Positions 53,458 through 61,835 of a stretch of 64,000 bases of DNA are shown piece by piece. The notes beneath the pieces are model-generated. The model worked only from the letters and a program-made list of their open reading frames with translations. It ran no database searches and was not told where the DNA came from. Source of the stretch: Streptomyces sp. AC550_RSS872 (GTDB lineage Bacteria > Actinomycetota > Actinomycetes > Streptomycetales > Streptomycetaceae); the NCBI RefSeq assembly GCF_019049285.1, contig NZ_JAGMUL010000020.1:81718-145717 (forward strand). Reading direction: 5' to 3'. The translations under genes and the position numbers were made by a program. Each line of letters begins with the position of its first letter. Within the stretch, counting starts at the first letter, position 1.

Positions 53458-54798
53458 GTGTCCGACGCTGAACTGGTGCTGCGCTCGACGCGAGTCATCA
53501 CCCCGGAGGGGACACGGGCCGCCACGGTCCTGGTTTCCGCCGGCAAGATCACGGCCGTTCTCGGATACGACGCCGAAGTCCCGGCAGGCGCCCGCCTGGA
53601 GGACCTCGGCGACGACGTCCTGCTGCCCGGCCTGGTCGACACGCACGTGCATGTGAACGACCCCGGTCGCACCGAGTGGGAGGGCTTCTGGACCGCCACG
53701 CGCGCGGCGGCCGCCGGCGGCATCACCACCCTCGTCGACATGCCGCTCAACTCGCTGCCGCCCACCACGACGGTCGACAACCTCCGCACCAAGCAGGACG
53801 TGGCCGCCGACAAGGCGCACATCGACGTCGGCTTCTGGGGCGGTGCCCTGCCCGACAACGTCAAGGACCTGCGCCCGCTGCACGAGTCCGGCGTCTTCGG
53901 CTTCAAGGCCTTCCTGTCTCCGTCCGGCGTGGACGAGTTCCCGCACCTCGACCAGGACCGGCTCGCCCAGTCCCTCGCGGAGATCGCCTCCTTCGGCGGA
54001 CTGCTGATCGTGCACGCCGAGGACCCGCACCACCTCGACGCCGCCCCGCAGCGGGGCGGCCCCAGGTACGCCGACTTCCTCGCCTCGCGCCCGCGCGACG
54101 CGGAGGACACGGCCATCGCCCAGCTGATCGCCCAGGCGAAGCGCCTCCACGCACGCGTGCACGTCCTTCACCTCTCTTCCAGCGACGCGCTGCCACTGAT
54201 CGCCGAGGCCAAGCGGGACGGCGTGCGGATCACCGTCGAGACCTGCCCGCACTACCTCACCCTCACCGCCGAGGAAGTCCCGGACGGCGCCAGCGAGTTC
54301 AAGTGCTGCCCGCCGATCCGCGAGTCCGCCAACCAGGACCTGCTGTGGCAGGCGCTGGCCGAGGGGACCATCGACTGCGTGGTGACCGACCACTCGCCTT
54401 CCACGGCCGACCTGAAGACCGACGACTTCGCCACCGCCTGGGGCGGCATCTCCGGACTCCAGCTGAGCCTGGCGGCCGTATGGACCGAGGCCCGCAAGCG
54501 CGGTCACGGTCTGGAGGACGTGGTCCGCTGGATGTCCGCGCGGACGGCACAGCTCGTCGGACTCGATCAGAAGGGCGCCATCGCGGTCGGCCGCGACGCC
54601 GACTTCGCCGTCCTCGCGCCCGACGAGACCTTCACCGTGGACCCGGCCGCCCTCCAGCACCGCAACCGCGTGACGGCGTACGCGGGCAAGACCCTCCACG
54701 GCGTCGTGAAGTCCACCTGGCTGCGCGGCGAACGCATCGTCGCGGACGGCGAGTTCACCGACCCGAAGGGGCAACTGCTCACCCGCGCCGCCCACTGA
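53458..54798 (+). CDS. allB: allantoinase
   Basis: A 446-aa cyclic amidohydrolase that opens allantoin to allantoate. [23 protein letters not shown] gives the HxH metal site, [18 protein letters not shown] the carbamylated Lys, [25 protein letters not shown] and CVVTDHSPS the other ligands. Start is GTG at 53458. It precedes allantoicase by 48 bp, so the pair is likely one unit. The promoter carries a composite of both palindrome types. Confidence 0.96.
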   Translation: MSDAELVLRSTRVITPEGTRAATVLVSAGKITAVLGYDAEVPAGARLEDLGDDVLLPGLVDTHVHVNDPGRTEWEGFWTATRAAAAGGITTLVDMPLNSLPPTTTVDNLRTKQDVAADKAHIDVGFWGGALPDNVKDLRPLHESGVFGFKAFLSPSGVDEFPHLDQDRLAQSLAEIASFGGLLIVHAEDPHHLDAAPQRGGPRYADFLASRPRDAEDTAIAQLIAQAKRLHARVHVLHLSSSDALPLIAEAKRDGVRITVETCPHYLTLTAEEVPDGASEFKCCPPIRESANQDLLWQALAEGTIDCVVTDHSPSTADLKTDDFATAWGGISGLQLSLAAVWTEARKRGHGLEDVVRWMSARTAQLVGLDQKGAIAVGRDADFAVLAPDETFTVDPAALQHRNRVTAYAGKTLHGVVKSTWLRGERIVADGEFTDPKGQLLTRAAH

Positions 54799-54846
54799 CC
54801 CTCCCGCACCCGCACCGGCCGACTCCAGAAAGGCAGAACCACCACC

Positions 54847-55962
54847 GTGACGGCGATACCCAGCTTCACCGGCGACGCGAACCCCTACGGAGGCGGCGAC
54901 CCGTACGCGGACCACCGCACCGCCGACTTCCCCTTCACCCAGTACGCCAACCTCGCCGACCGCAACCTCGGCGCCGGAGTCATCGCCGCCAACGACGAGT
55001 TCTTCGCCCAGCGCGAGAACCTGCTGGTGCCCGAGCGGGCCGAGTTCGACCCCGAGCACTTCGGGCACAAGGGCAAGATCATGGACGGCTGGGAGACCCG
55101 CCGCAGGCGCGGTGCCTCCGCCGAGCACCCCTGGCCGACAGCCGACGACCACGACTGGGCGCTGGTGCGCCTGGGGGCGCCGGGCGTGATCCGCGGGATC
55201 GTCGTCGACACGGCCCACTTCCGCGGCAACTACCCGCAGGCCGTGTCCGTCGAGGGCGCGTCCGTGCCGGGCTCGCCGTCGCCGGAGGAACTGCTGGCCG
55301 ACGACGTGAAGTGGACGACGCTGGTGCCGCGCACGGCGGTGGGCGGACACGCGGCGAATGGTTTCTCCATCGACGTCGAGCAGCGCTTCACCCACCTGCG
55401 GGTCAACCAGCACCCCGACGGCGGCATCGCACGCCTGCGCGTCTACGGCGAGGTGGCACCCGACCCGAAGTGGCTGGAGGTGCTCGGCACGTTCGACGTG
55501 GTGGCCCTGGAGAACGGCGGCCAGGTCGAGGACGCCTCCAACCTCTTCTACTCGCCCGCCACGAACACCATCCAGCCGGGCCGCTCCCGCAAGATGGACG
55601 ACGGCTGGGAGACGCGCCGCCGCCGCGACCAGGGCAACGACTGGATCCGCTACCAGCTGGTGGCGCAGTCCCAGATCCGGGCGATCGAGATCGACACCGC
55701 GTATCTGAAGGGCAACAGCGCGGGCTGGGCGTCGGTCTCGGTGAAGGACGGCGAGGACGGCGAGTGGACCGTGATCCTCCCGCGCACCCGCCTCCAGCCC
55801 GACACCAACCACCGCTTCGTCCTGGACGCCCCCGCGGTGGGCACGCACGCCCGCGTGGACATCTTCCCGGACGGCGGCATCTCCCGACTGCGGCTGCACG
55901 GCTCGCTGACCGAGCAGGGCGTGGCGGCGCTGGCGGCGCGCCACCAGGAGCTGGGCGGCTGA
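54847..55962 (+). CDS. alc: allantoicase
   Basis: A 371-aa enzyme: allantoate + H2O to ureidoglycolate + urea. Two related beta-sandwich halves are visible through the repeated GWETRRRR (residues about 80 and 255) and parallel RLRVYGEV / RLRLHGSL ends. FPFTQYANLADRNLGAGVIAANDEFFAQRENLL is the usual N-terminus. Start GTG at 54847. This is the allantoicase route rather than allantoate amidohydrolase (AllC), so urea is released; no ureidoglycolate lyase or urease gene is seen in the window. Confidence 0.96.
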   Translation: MTAIPSFTGDANPYGGGDPYADHRTADFPFTQYANLADRNLGAGVIAANDEFFAQRENLLVPERAEFDPEHFGHKGKIMDGWETRRRRGASAEHPWPTADDHDWALVRLGAPGVIRGIVVDTAHFRGNYPQAVSVEGASVPGSPSPEELLADDVKWTTLVPRTAVGGHAANGFSIDVEQRFTHLRVNQHPDGGIARLRVYGEVAPDPKWLEVLGTFDVVALENGGQVEDASNLFYSPATNTIQPGRSRKMDDGWETRRRRDQGNDWIRYQLVAQSQIRAIEIDTAYLKGNSAGWASVSVKDGEDGEWTVILPRTRLQPDTNHRFVLDAPAVGTHARVDIFPDGGISRLRLHGSLTEQGVAALAARHQELGG

Positions 55963-56017
55963 CGCGACCGGTCCGTTGCAGCGATGGGTCCGCTCGAGCG
56001 GCGGATCCGCTGAACCC

Positions 56018-56055
56018 GTGGGGCGCACCGGCCGGACAGCACCGGAGCGCCCCAC
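56018..56055. terminator. bidirectional hairpin after allantoicase
   Basis: GTGGGGCG pairs with CGCCCCAC and CCGG with CCGG inside, around a CCGGACAGCA-type loop. It lies between converging stops. Confidence 0.75.
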
Positions 56056-56061
56056 GTCGTG

Positions 56062-56829
56062 TCACGCCGCGTGGCCGCCGTCCACCGCGAACTCCGCGCC
56101 CGTGACGTAGTCGGCCCCGGCCAGGTACGCGACCGTCGACGCCACCTCGTCGGCCGTGCCGAAACGGCCCAGTGCGGTCAGCGCCGCCTGGCCGGCCGCG
56201 TACGGGCCGTCCGCCGGGTTCATGTCGGTGTCGACGGGGCCGGGGTGGACGATGTTCGCCGTGATGCCGCGCGGGCCCAGCTCGCGTGCCAGGGCTTTCG
56301 TCAGGCCGATCAGCGCCGCCTTGCTGGTGGCGTAGAGGGTCCCGCCGGGGCCGGGCACCCGCTGGGCCATACAGCTGCCGACCGTGATGATCCGGCCCCC
56401 GTCGGCCATGCGGGCGGCTGCCGCCTGGGTCGTCAGGAAGACGCCCCGGACGTTGACCGCGAGGACCCGGTCCACATCGGTGAGCGCGAGCCCGTCCAGC
56501 GGGCCCAGTACGCCGACGCCGGCGTTGTTCACCAGCACGTCCAGGCCGCCCAGCGACTCCACGGTGCGCTCCACCGCGCCCGCCGCCTCGTCCGCGTCCG
56601 CGCAGTCCGCCCGCAGGGCCAGGGCCCGCCGCCCCAGCGCCTGCACGGCCCGTACGACCTCCTCGGCCGCCTCCTTGCCGTTCACGTAGGTCACGGCGAC
56701 ATCCGCGCCCTCCCGCGCGAGCCGCAGTGCCGTCGCCGCGCCGATGCCGCGGCTGCCGCCGGTGACCAGGGCCACTTTGCCTTTGAGGGGTGCGTACGTG
56801 CCTGTCGTGGGTGCGTGAGTGGTCGTCAT
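56062..56829 (-). CDS. short-chain dehydrogenase/reductase
   Basis: A 255-aa classical SDR. KVALVTGGSRGIGAATALRLAREGADVAVTY (TGxxxGIG, NADP-type Arg), NNAGVGVLG, the catalytic Ser in TVGSCMA, YATSK (Tyr and Lys), and GPVDTDMNPA. It resembles 3-oxoacyl-ACP reductase-like or glucose dehydrogenase-like SDRs; substrate unknown. Divergent from the DHFR-like gene by 186 bp. No redox-sensor motif seen. Confidence 0.92.
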   Translation of the reverse strand: MTTTHAPTTGTYAPLKGKVALVTGGSRGIGAATALRLAREGADVAVTYVNGKEAAEEVVRAVQALGRRALALRADCADADEAAGAVERTVESLGGLDVLVNNAGVGVLGPLDGLALTDVDRVLAVNVRGVFLTTQAAAARMADGGRIITVGSCMAQRVPGPGGTLYATSKAALIGLTKALARELGPRGITANIVHPGPVDTDMNPADGPYAAGQAALTALGRFGTADEVASTVAYLAGADYVTGAEFAVDGGHAA

Positions 56830-57015
56830 GCGTCCATCCCAGCGCCGCGCGGGCCGAAGCGCTGGCGGCGAACGGACACCGAGGTCCGGGGCGGAACCCT
56901 GTGGGGACGCCTGGATCCAGGTGTGGAATGCGGCGGGCCGGCAGCGATGAGTTGCGGGTGCCGGACGGGTCTGAGGTGATGACAGCAGATCCCACCCCAG
57001 AGAGAGGCACCCCTC

Positions 57016-57642
57016 ATGGGCAAGCTCGTCTCCACCCTCTTCGTCACGCTTGACGGCGTCTACCAGGCCCCCGGCGGCCCGGAGGAGGACACCCGCGGCG
57101 GCTTCGAGCACGGCGGCTGGGTCTTTCCGTACGCCGACGACGACTTCGGCCGGTTCATCAACGACGTCTTCGGGCGCCCGTCCGCCTTCCTCCTCGGACG
57201 CCGTACGTACGACATCTTCGCGGCGTACTGGCCCAAGGTGACCGATCCCGCCGACCCGGTCGCCGGCAAGCTGAACGCGTTGCCGAAGTACGTCCCCTCC
57301 GCCACCCTCACGGACCCCGAGTGGTCCGGCACCACCGTGCTCGGCGGCGATCTCGCCAAGGAGGTCACCGCGCTCAAGGAGCGCACCGACGGCGAGCTCC
57401 AGGTCCACGGCAGCGGCGCCCTCGTCAGGTCGCTGCTGGCCCTCGGCCTCGTCGACACCCTCCATCTGCTGACCTTCCCGGTCGTGCTCGGCACGGGCCA
57501 CCGCCTGTTCACGGAGGGCGCCGTGCCCACCGCGTTCAGGCACTCCGGCGGCCGCGTCACGAGCACCGGTGTCGCCATCAACTCCTACGACCTCGCGGGC
57601 CGCCCCGAGTACGGCTCGTTCGCGCTCCCGGAAGATGCCTGA
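57016..57642 (+). CDS. dihydrofolate reductase-like (RibD C-terminal domain) protein
   Basis: A 208-aa protein of the DHFR/RibD-C family found widely in actinobacteria: KLVSTLFVTLDGVYQAPGGPEEDTRGGFEHGGW, FLLGRRTYDIFAAYWP, ELQVHGSGALVRSLLALGLVDTLHLLTFPVVLGTGHRLF. The LLGRRTY and HGSG...L motifs bind NADPH. AGAGAGG lies before the ATG. Not a true DHFR; the substrate of this group is generally unknown. Possibly coregulated with the divergent SDR. Confidence 0.92.
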   Translation: MGKLVSTLFVTLDGVYQAPGGPEEDTRGGFEHGGWVFPYADDDFGRFINDVFGRPSAFLLGRRTYDIFAAYWPKVTDPADPVAGKLNALPKYVPSATLTDPEWSGTTVLGGDLAKEVTALKERTDGELQVHGSGALVRSLLALGLVDTLHLLTFPVVLGTGHRLFTEGAVPTAFRHSGGRVTSTGVAINSYDLAGRPEYGSFALPEDA

Positions 57643-57793
57643 CCAGGGGCTTCGGCGTTCTCGCCCGATCTCGTGGAGATCGCGTGAGGACGCCGGGGCG
57701 TACGTTAACTTCCCGAAAACTCATCGGACTTGCCGGGAAATTCTCCCTCGTTGTCATTGACATGCCACTGTCTACGCGCGTCATCATGAAGCC

Positions 57794-58180
57794 ATGAGAT
57801 TCCCCCCACGAATCACTCGCATCGGCGCCGCAGCCGCCGTCCTGTCCGCCCTCCTCGTCGGCGGCACCGTCACCGCCACGCCGGCCGCCGCAGCGGTCGG
57901 CAGTATCTGCTACAGCGACCTGCCCTCCCAGGCGCACGACACGCTCGACCTGATCGAACAGGGCGGACCCTTCCCCTTCGACCAGGACGGCACGGTCTTC
58001 CGGAACCGGGAGGGCATCCTGCCGAGCCAGGCGTCCGGGTACTACCACGAGTACACGGTCATCACGCCTGGCTCCGACACGCGCGGAGCCCGCCGGATCG
58101 TCACCGGGGAGCGGAACCAGGAGGACTACTACACGGCCGACCACTACGAGTCCTTCGACCTGGTCAACTACAGCTGCTGA
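57794..58180 (+). CDS. secreted guanyl-specific ribonuclease, RNase Sa type
   Basis: A 128-aa secreted ribonuclease. The signal peptide ends near residue 34 (TPAAAAV). The mature enzyme, SICYSDLPSQAHDTLDLIEQGGPFPFDQDGTVFRNREGILPSQASGYYHEYTVITPGSDTRGARRIVTGERNQEDYYTADHYESFDLVNYSC, aligns with RNase Sa: catalytic Glu in YYHEYTV, Arg in GARRIVTG, His in DHYESF, with one disulphide from the first to the last Cys. It cuts RNA after G. No barstar-like inhibitor gene is adjacent in the window. Confidence 0.95.
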   Translation: MRFPPRITRIGAAAAVLSALLVGGTVTATPAAAAVGSICYSDLPSQAHDTLDLIEQGGPFPFDQDGTVFRNREGILPSQASGYYHEYTVITPGSDTRGARRIVTGERNQEDYYTADHYESFDLVNYSC

Positions 58181-58602
58181 AGGTCAGCGAATCCGGGTGA
58201 CCGATCAGGCGCCCTTCGCGCCTTGATCGGCTGCCGCAGCGATCGGCGCTGACCCGTGCGACACAGCTTCTCCACGGTTGCCGTGGAGAAGCTGAAGAGC
58301 CCAAGCCCGCTTGTCGCGAGCACTCCTGGCCCCGCGGACCCCCCACACTTCGGCCGTGGGGCCAGGCACCCTCACTGCGGCAGTTGCGATCTTGCCGACG
58401 GGCTGCGGGCATGGCCTCGCGTTGTAAGTCTCGTCGCCCCGGCTCAGCGACCACCCCCCACGGTTCTCTGCTGCTGTCCCGAGCCGAAGGAGAGCCCGGC
58501 CCACCGTCGGCGGATGCCCGACGGGCCCGGCCGGCCGTACTGCGGCGGGTCGGGCCCAAGGGCCACACGGGCAGGCTTGTCGCTGCCCTTGGTCCGTGGG
58601 GG
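58181..58602. other. 422-bp intergenic region with two strong hairpins
   Basis: 58201-58230 (CCGATCAGGCGC with GCGCCTTGATCGG, one bulged base) follows the RNase stop. 58264-58294 is a perfect 14-bp stem, CAGCTTCTCCACGG with its complement and a TTG loop. The rest (58300-58600) has further inverted repeats (GGCCCCGCGGACCCCCC region) and no gene with normal codon usage. It may be a structured RNA, or a piece of an intron or mobile element; I could not identify it. Confidence 0.45.
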
Positions 58603-59115
58603 TCAGTGGTGGTGATGATGCTTGTCGATTGCCCGGAAGCTGCCGACCAGCGCCGTGGGCACCACAACCCCGTCGGTGACCGTCGTGCCGGCAATTGCGC
58701 TGCTGGAGTTCCGGGGGCCGATAGTCGCAATTGCGGCGCCATTGTCGCAGGTAATTCCGGTGAAGAATTCGACGGTCTTGTCGCTCTCGTTCCGGACGTT
58801 GAAGCTGGACGCAGGGCTGCTGATCACAGCGGTGCACACACCCGGCTCGGCTGAAAACGTCCGTTCGTTGACGTGGATCCGTCCGCGATCGTCCCGCCGG
58901 TCGTTTCCGGGTTCGTCATTCCGGAAGCCGTAGGCCGAATGGTCATCGCCTCCCTGAGGGACGTAGGCAGCGGCCTCCTGCACCGACGGGGCGGATTTCG
59001 AGGCGGAATTGGAAGCCGAGGCGTAGTCCACGCTGGTCACGGCGACGACGGTGACACCCGCCGACAAGGTGATCGCGACAACGGTGCGCGGACGTACTCT
59101 GATTTTCCTTCTCAC
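58603..59115 (-). CDS. exported protein with natural C-terminal five-histidine tail
   Basis: A 170-aa protein. The N-terminus (RRKIRVRPRTVVAITLSAGVTVVAVTSVDYASA) is a signal peptide or anchor. The mature part has an acidic Arg/Asp-rich segment (GNDRRDDRGRIHVNER) and a beta-rich domain (VCTAVISSPASSFNVRNESDKTVEFFTGITCDNGAAIATIGPRNSSSAIAGTTVTDGVVVPTALVGSFRAID), with two Cys, probably paired. It ends in KHHHHH. The His tail might bind metal. I know no family. Confidence 0.75.
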   Translation of the reverse strand: MRRKIRVRPRTVVAITLSAGVTVVAVTSVDYASASNSASKSAPSVQEAAAYVPQGGDDHSAYGFRNDEPGNDRRDDRGRIHVNERTFSAEPGVCTAVISSPASSFNVRNESDKTVEFFTGITCDNGAAIATIGPRNSSSAIAGTTVTDGVVVPTALVGSFRAIDKHHHHH

Positions 59116-59586
59116 AGGAATTTCTCCTCCATCTCTCAGCGAGTCAGCCGAGCCGGCCGGTTATGAATGAACATACTCATGCCTAATTCTGCCGCCACCT
59201 CAGAAAGGTTCGGGGGCTGACGAAAAGGGGCCGATCGGGCGTTCGAACGCCTGCGGCCGCGTTTGTGACGAGTCATCAGAAAGAGTCGGATGACGGCGAC
59301 TTGGCGATGCGGTTGGGCCTCTGGAGTGACGCGACTGACGCCCCATCACGCTTCTGCGCGCGTGTCGGGTATTGACAACGCTCCTCGCGGCGGCTAGCAG
59401 CCCCCAGTCTCATGGATTTGCCCTGCTCAGCGCCTGGCAGCGGGGGGGGGCAGCGGGTGTGCGCGGTGATCGCGGGGCCGGCCGGAGTGTCGCGAGGCTC
59501 AGGTCTCTCGCCGGTCCGAGCTTGGTCTCCGAGGTGGAGGACATCAAAGACCAGGCTCAGTATGGCGCTGTGGTGGCTCCGGCGAG
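59116..59586. other. 471-bp intergenic region with an unassigned promoter and a G9 tract
   Basis: TTGACA (59372-59377) and TAGCAG (59395-59400), 17 bp apart, make a good plus-strand promoter, but no convincing plus-strand gene follows. Nine Gs lie at 59442-59450. The region also provides the upstream DNA of the minus-strand gene ending at 58603. It could express a small RNA or an ORF disrupted at the G-tract. Confidence 0.45.
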
Positions 59587-61332
59587 TCAGACGATGGGTT
59601 CGATGGGCTCGATGGGCTCGAGCTCAGGGAACTCCGGGATGTCGGGATATCCCGGGTAGCTGCTCTCGCTCACGACGTATGTGCAGTTGGTGTATGTGTA
59701 TCCGGGGTCGATGCGCATTCCGTCGGACTTGTTCGTCACGTCCTCGGCGTCCTCGTCGGCGTACTTGATGAGGGTGTGGTAGTTGCCGGCGGGCAGGTTG
59801 AGATAGCTGGTCGGGTAGTCGATGCCGCGGTTGGAGCAGGCGGCGCTCTCGGCGTTCGACTCGCTGGAGTACTCGGTGCAGTCGGCGCACGCCGGAAGGT
59901 AGATGCTGCCGGTGACCGGGCCGGTGTAGAGGAACTCGACGGCGGTCGGGGCGTCGTTGCTGATCTCCAGGGGCATCTTGGAGCCGCCCGGGCTGCGGGA
60001 CGGCGGCAGCTTCCGGCCCGCCTCGGGCCTCTCCTCGGCGATTTCCGCGGCGATGGCGATCTGCCGGGCGCGCTTGGCGTTCTTGTTGTCCTCGTACTTG
60101 TCGGCGAAGTCGTTGAGTGTCTCGGCCGCGGCACCGAACTCGGCGTCCTCGAACTCGTCCACCCCGCAGGCGTAGACGCCGGACTCCACAGCGTTGGCGG
60201 CGTCCGTGCGCAGTCCGTCACCGGGGCTGCCCGCGGGCAGGCCGACCAGGGTCCGGCTGACGGCGTGCAGTTCCTCGCTGGCGGGGCAGGGGTCGTTGCC
60301 CTTCAGGGCCTTGGACTGCTTCGCGATCCTTGCCCTGACGGCCGGCTCGACCTTGGCGGCCTGCGCCGAGCCGGGGAACGTCCGCAGGAGGTCGGCCAGC
60401 GCGCCACCGCCGGCATCCGCTTCGGTCACGGCGTTGGAGCCGAGATGCGTGATGCCGCACTCGTAGAGCGAGGTGGCCAGGGGCTCCTCGGGCCAGTCGA
60501 CGAGGGGGCCGAGCCGCTTGCCGTCCATCGTGTCGGACAGCTTCCACAGGTACCGCAGCGGTTGCAGGGCCTCGCAGTACTCCTTCTCGCGGTACGGCTT
60601 GGCAACGGTGTCGTAGAACCGCTCCAGGCGATCGGGGATGCGCTGGGCCGCCCGGCTGCCGGGGTGGTCGTCGCCGATCGCACGGTAGGCCTTCAGTGCC
60701 CGCTCGTAGTCCTCCTTGGCCTCGGCGAAGCCGTCCCGCTGTGAGGCGGCGGTGACCAGCCGGTCCGTCCTGGCGAGCCGGTCGAGCAACATCTGCTGGT
60801 ACGCCTCTTCTCGCGCCGCTTCGTACCCCACCGCCCCTCCGGCCGGCACGGCGAGCAGCACGAGCCCGAGACCGGCGGCGACCGTCGGCCGCCACGACAA
60901 CCTCAGCCGCGTACGACGCGCCAGCCACGCCCCGTGGACCGCGGCCAGCACCTGAAAGAAGGCGTATGCCCACACCGCCCCGTCCGGCAGCCCGGCGGGG
61001 TCTGCGGGCAGGGCGGCCGCCAGCAGCCAGCCGGTCGCGATCCAGCACAGGGCCGCCTGCGGCCAGCGCTGTAGGAGCACGTACCCAAGCCCGAGTCCGC
61101 CGAGGTTGAACAGCCCGGCTGCCGCTGCCCGCCACGGGTCCGTGGGCGTGGCGTCCTCGGGCTCCTCCGGCAGCGTGTAGGTCAACCACTCGGAGGGCGG
61201 CGGTTCCACGGGCGGCGCGTCGGCGGGCAGCGGGGGCAGGGGTGACGACGAGGGCTCGGGCGACGTGGAACCGGGTCCGCCCGGTGTCCCGCCCGTGCCA
61301 CCGACACCCGACGGCTCTTCGGACCCACTCAT
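59587..61332 (-). CDS. large membrane protein with periplasmic/extracellular repeat region
   Basis: A 581-aa protein. Residues 1-65 are Pro/Ser/Glu rich. About three or four membrane helices follow (AAAAGLFNLGGLGLGYVLLQ, AALCWIATGWLLAAAL, WAYAFFQVLAAVHGAWLA, TVAAGLGLVLLAVPAGGAVGY). Residues 175-420 form a helical tetratricopeptide-like region (SQRDGFAEAKEDYERALKAYRAIGDDHPGS...AAQRIPDRL). The end is a Cys-containing beta domain (YTGPVTGSIYLPACADCTEY...YLNLPAGNYHTLIKYADED...YTYTNCTYVV) and a Pro/Glu tail. I recognise similar Streptomyces proteins but no function. Confidence 0.8.
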   Translation of the reverse strand: MSGSEEPSGVGGTGGTPGGPGSTSPEPSSSPLPPLPADAPPVEPPPSEWLTYTLPEEPEDATPTDPWRAAAAGLFNLGGLGLGYVLLQRWPQAALCWIATGWLLAAALPADPAGLPDGAVWAYAFFQVLAAVHGAWLARRTRLRLSWRPTVAAGLGLVLLAVPAGGAVGYEAAREEAYQQMLLDRLARTDRLVTAASQRDGFAEAKEDYERALKAYRAIGDDHPGSRAAQRIPDRLERFYDTVAKPYREKEYCEALQPLRYLWKLSDTMDGKRLGPLVDWPEEPLATSLYECGITHLGSNAVTEADAGGGALADLLRTFPGSAQAAKVEPAVRARIAKQSKALKGNDPCPASEELHAVSRTLVGLPAGSPGDGLRTDAANAVESGVYACGVDEFEDAEFGAAAETLNDFADKYEDNKNAKRARQIAIAAEIAEERPEAGRKLPPSRSPGGSKMPLEISNDAPTAVEFLYTGPVTGSIYLPACADCTEYSSESNAESAACSNRGIDYPTSYLNLPAGNYHTLIKYADEDAEDVTNKSDGMRIDPGYTYTNCTYVVSESSYPGYPDIPEFPELEPIEPIEPIV

Positions 61333-61456
61333 ACCGACTCACTCCCCAATTGCCGTACGGGAAGAGCGCTTTGCTCCTTCGCGGGTACGCCATGTTCCGG
61401 CAGCGGGCTGGGGAGGGGTCCCGGACGTACGGAGGAAGATCAGCGGCGTGTCGCGT

Positions 61457-61657
61457 TCAGCCGGACTTCCGGCTCTCGGCGGCCGCGAACAGCGCGACGG
61501 CCAGTACGAGCAGGGCGACGCTCGCGTAGATCCCGTAGCCGTCGAGGAAACCGATCCGCTGGACGAGACCCCAGTCCCAGTCGGTGAACTCGGTCAGCAG
61601 GCCCGCGATTCCCTGAAGAAGGGCGATGACTCCGAGGAACTCCAGCAACTGCTTCAT
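61457..61657 (-). CDS. small two-helix membrane protein
   Basis: A 66-aa protein, MKQLLEFLGVIALLQGIAGLLTEFTDWDWGLVQRIGFLDGYGIYASVALLVLAVALFAAAESRKSG, with two membrane helices (about 4-21 and 42-60) linked by an aromatic, acidic loop. It ends with a basic tail, suggesting both ends are cytoplasmic. It is divergent from the histidine kinase gene, with an inverted repeat between them. Function unknown. Confidence 0.7.
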   Translation of the reverse strand: MKQLLEFLGVIALLQGIAGLLTEFTDWDWGLVQRIGFLDGYGIYASVALLVLAVALFAAAESRKSG

Positions 61658-61750
61658 GCCATGACTCTCGCCCCGCGGGCCCCCCGCACCAATCGGCCGC
61701 AGGGCGAGCCCTGGTCGACGGAAGTTCCGGTTCCGGGCGGCCCGCCGCGT

Positions 61751-61777
61751 CCAAAGTCGGCGATGGTGCGACTTTGG
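61751..61777. promoter_or_regulatory. perfect inverted repeat upstream of the two-component system
   Basis: CCAAAGTCG and CGACTTTGG are separated by 9 nt. It lies 59 bp upstream of the kinase GTG and about 95 bp upstream of the small membrane protein, in the divergent promoter. Likely an operator, perhaps of the response regulator itself. Confidence 0.6.
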
Positions 61778-61835
61778 TCGGTGATCGTGCCGGAGGAGGC
61801 GCGTGGCGGGCGGCCACTGCGTAGATTTGTCGATC

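Noticed and set aside
53422..56055. 877-codon minus-strand ORF over allantoinase and allantoicase
   Set aside because: Antisense shadow of two clear enzymes in GC-rich DNA.
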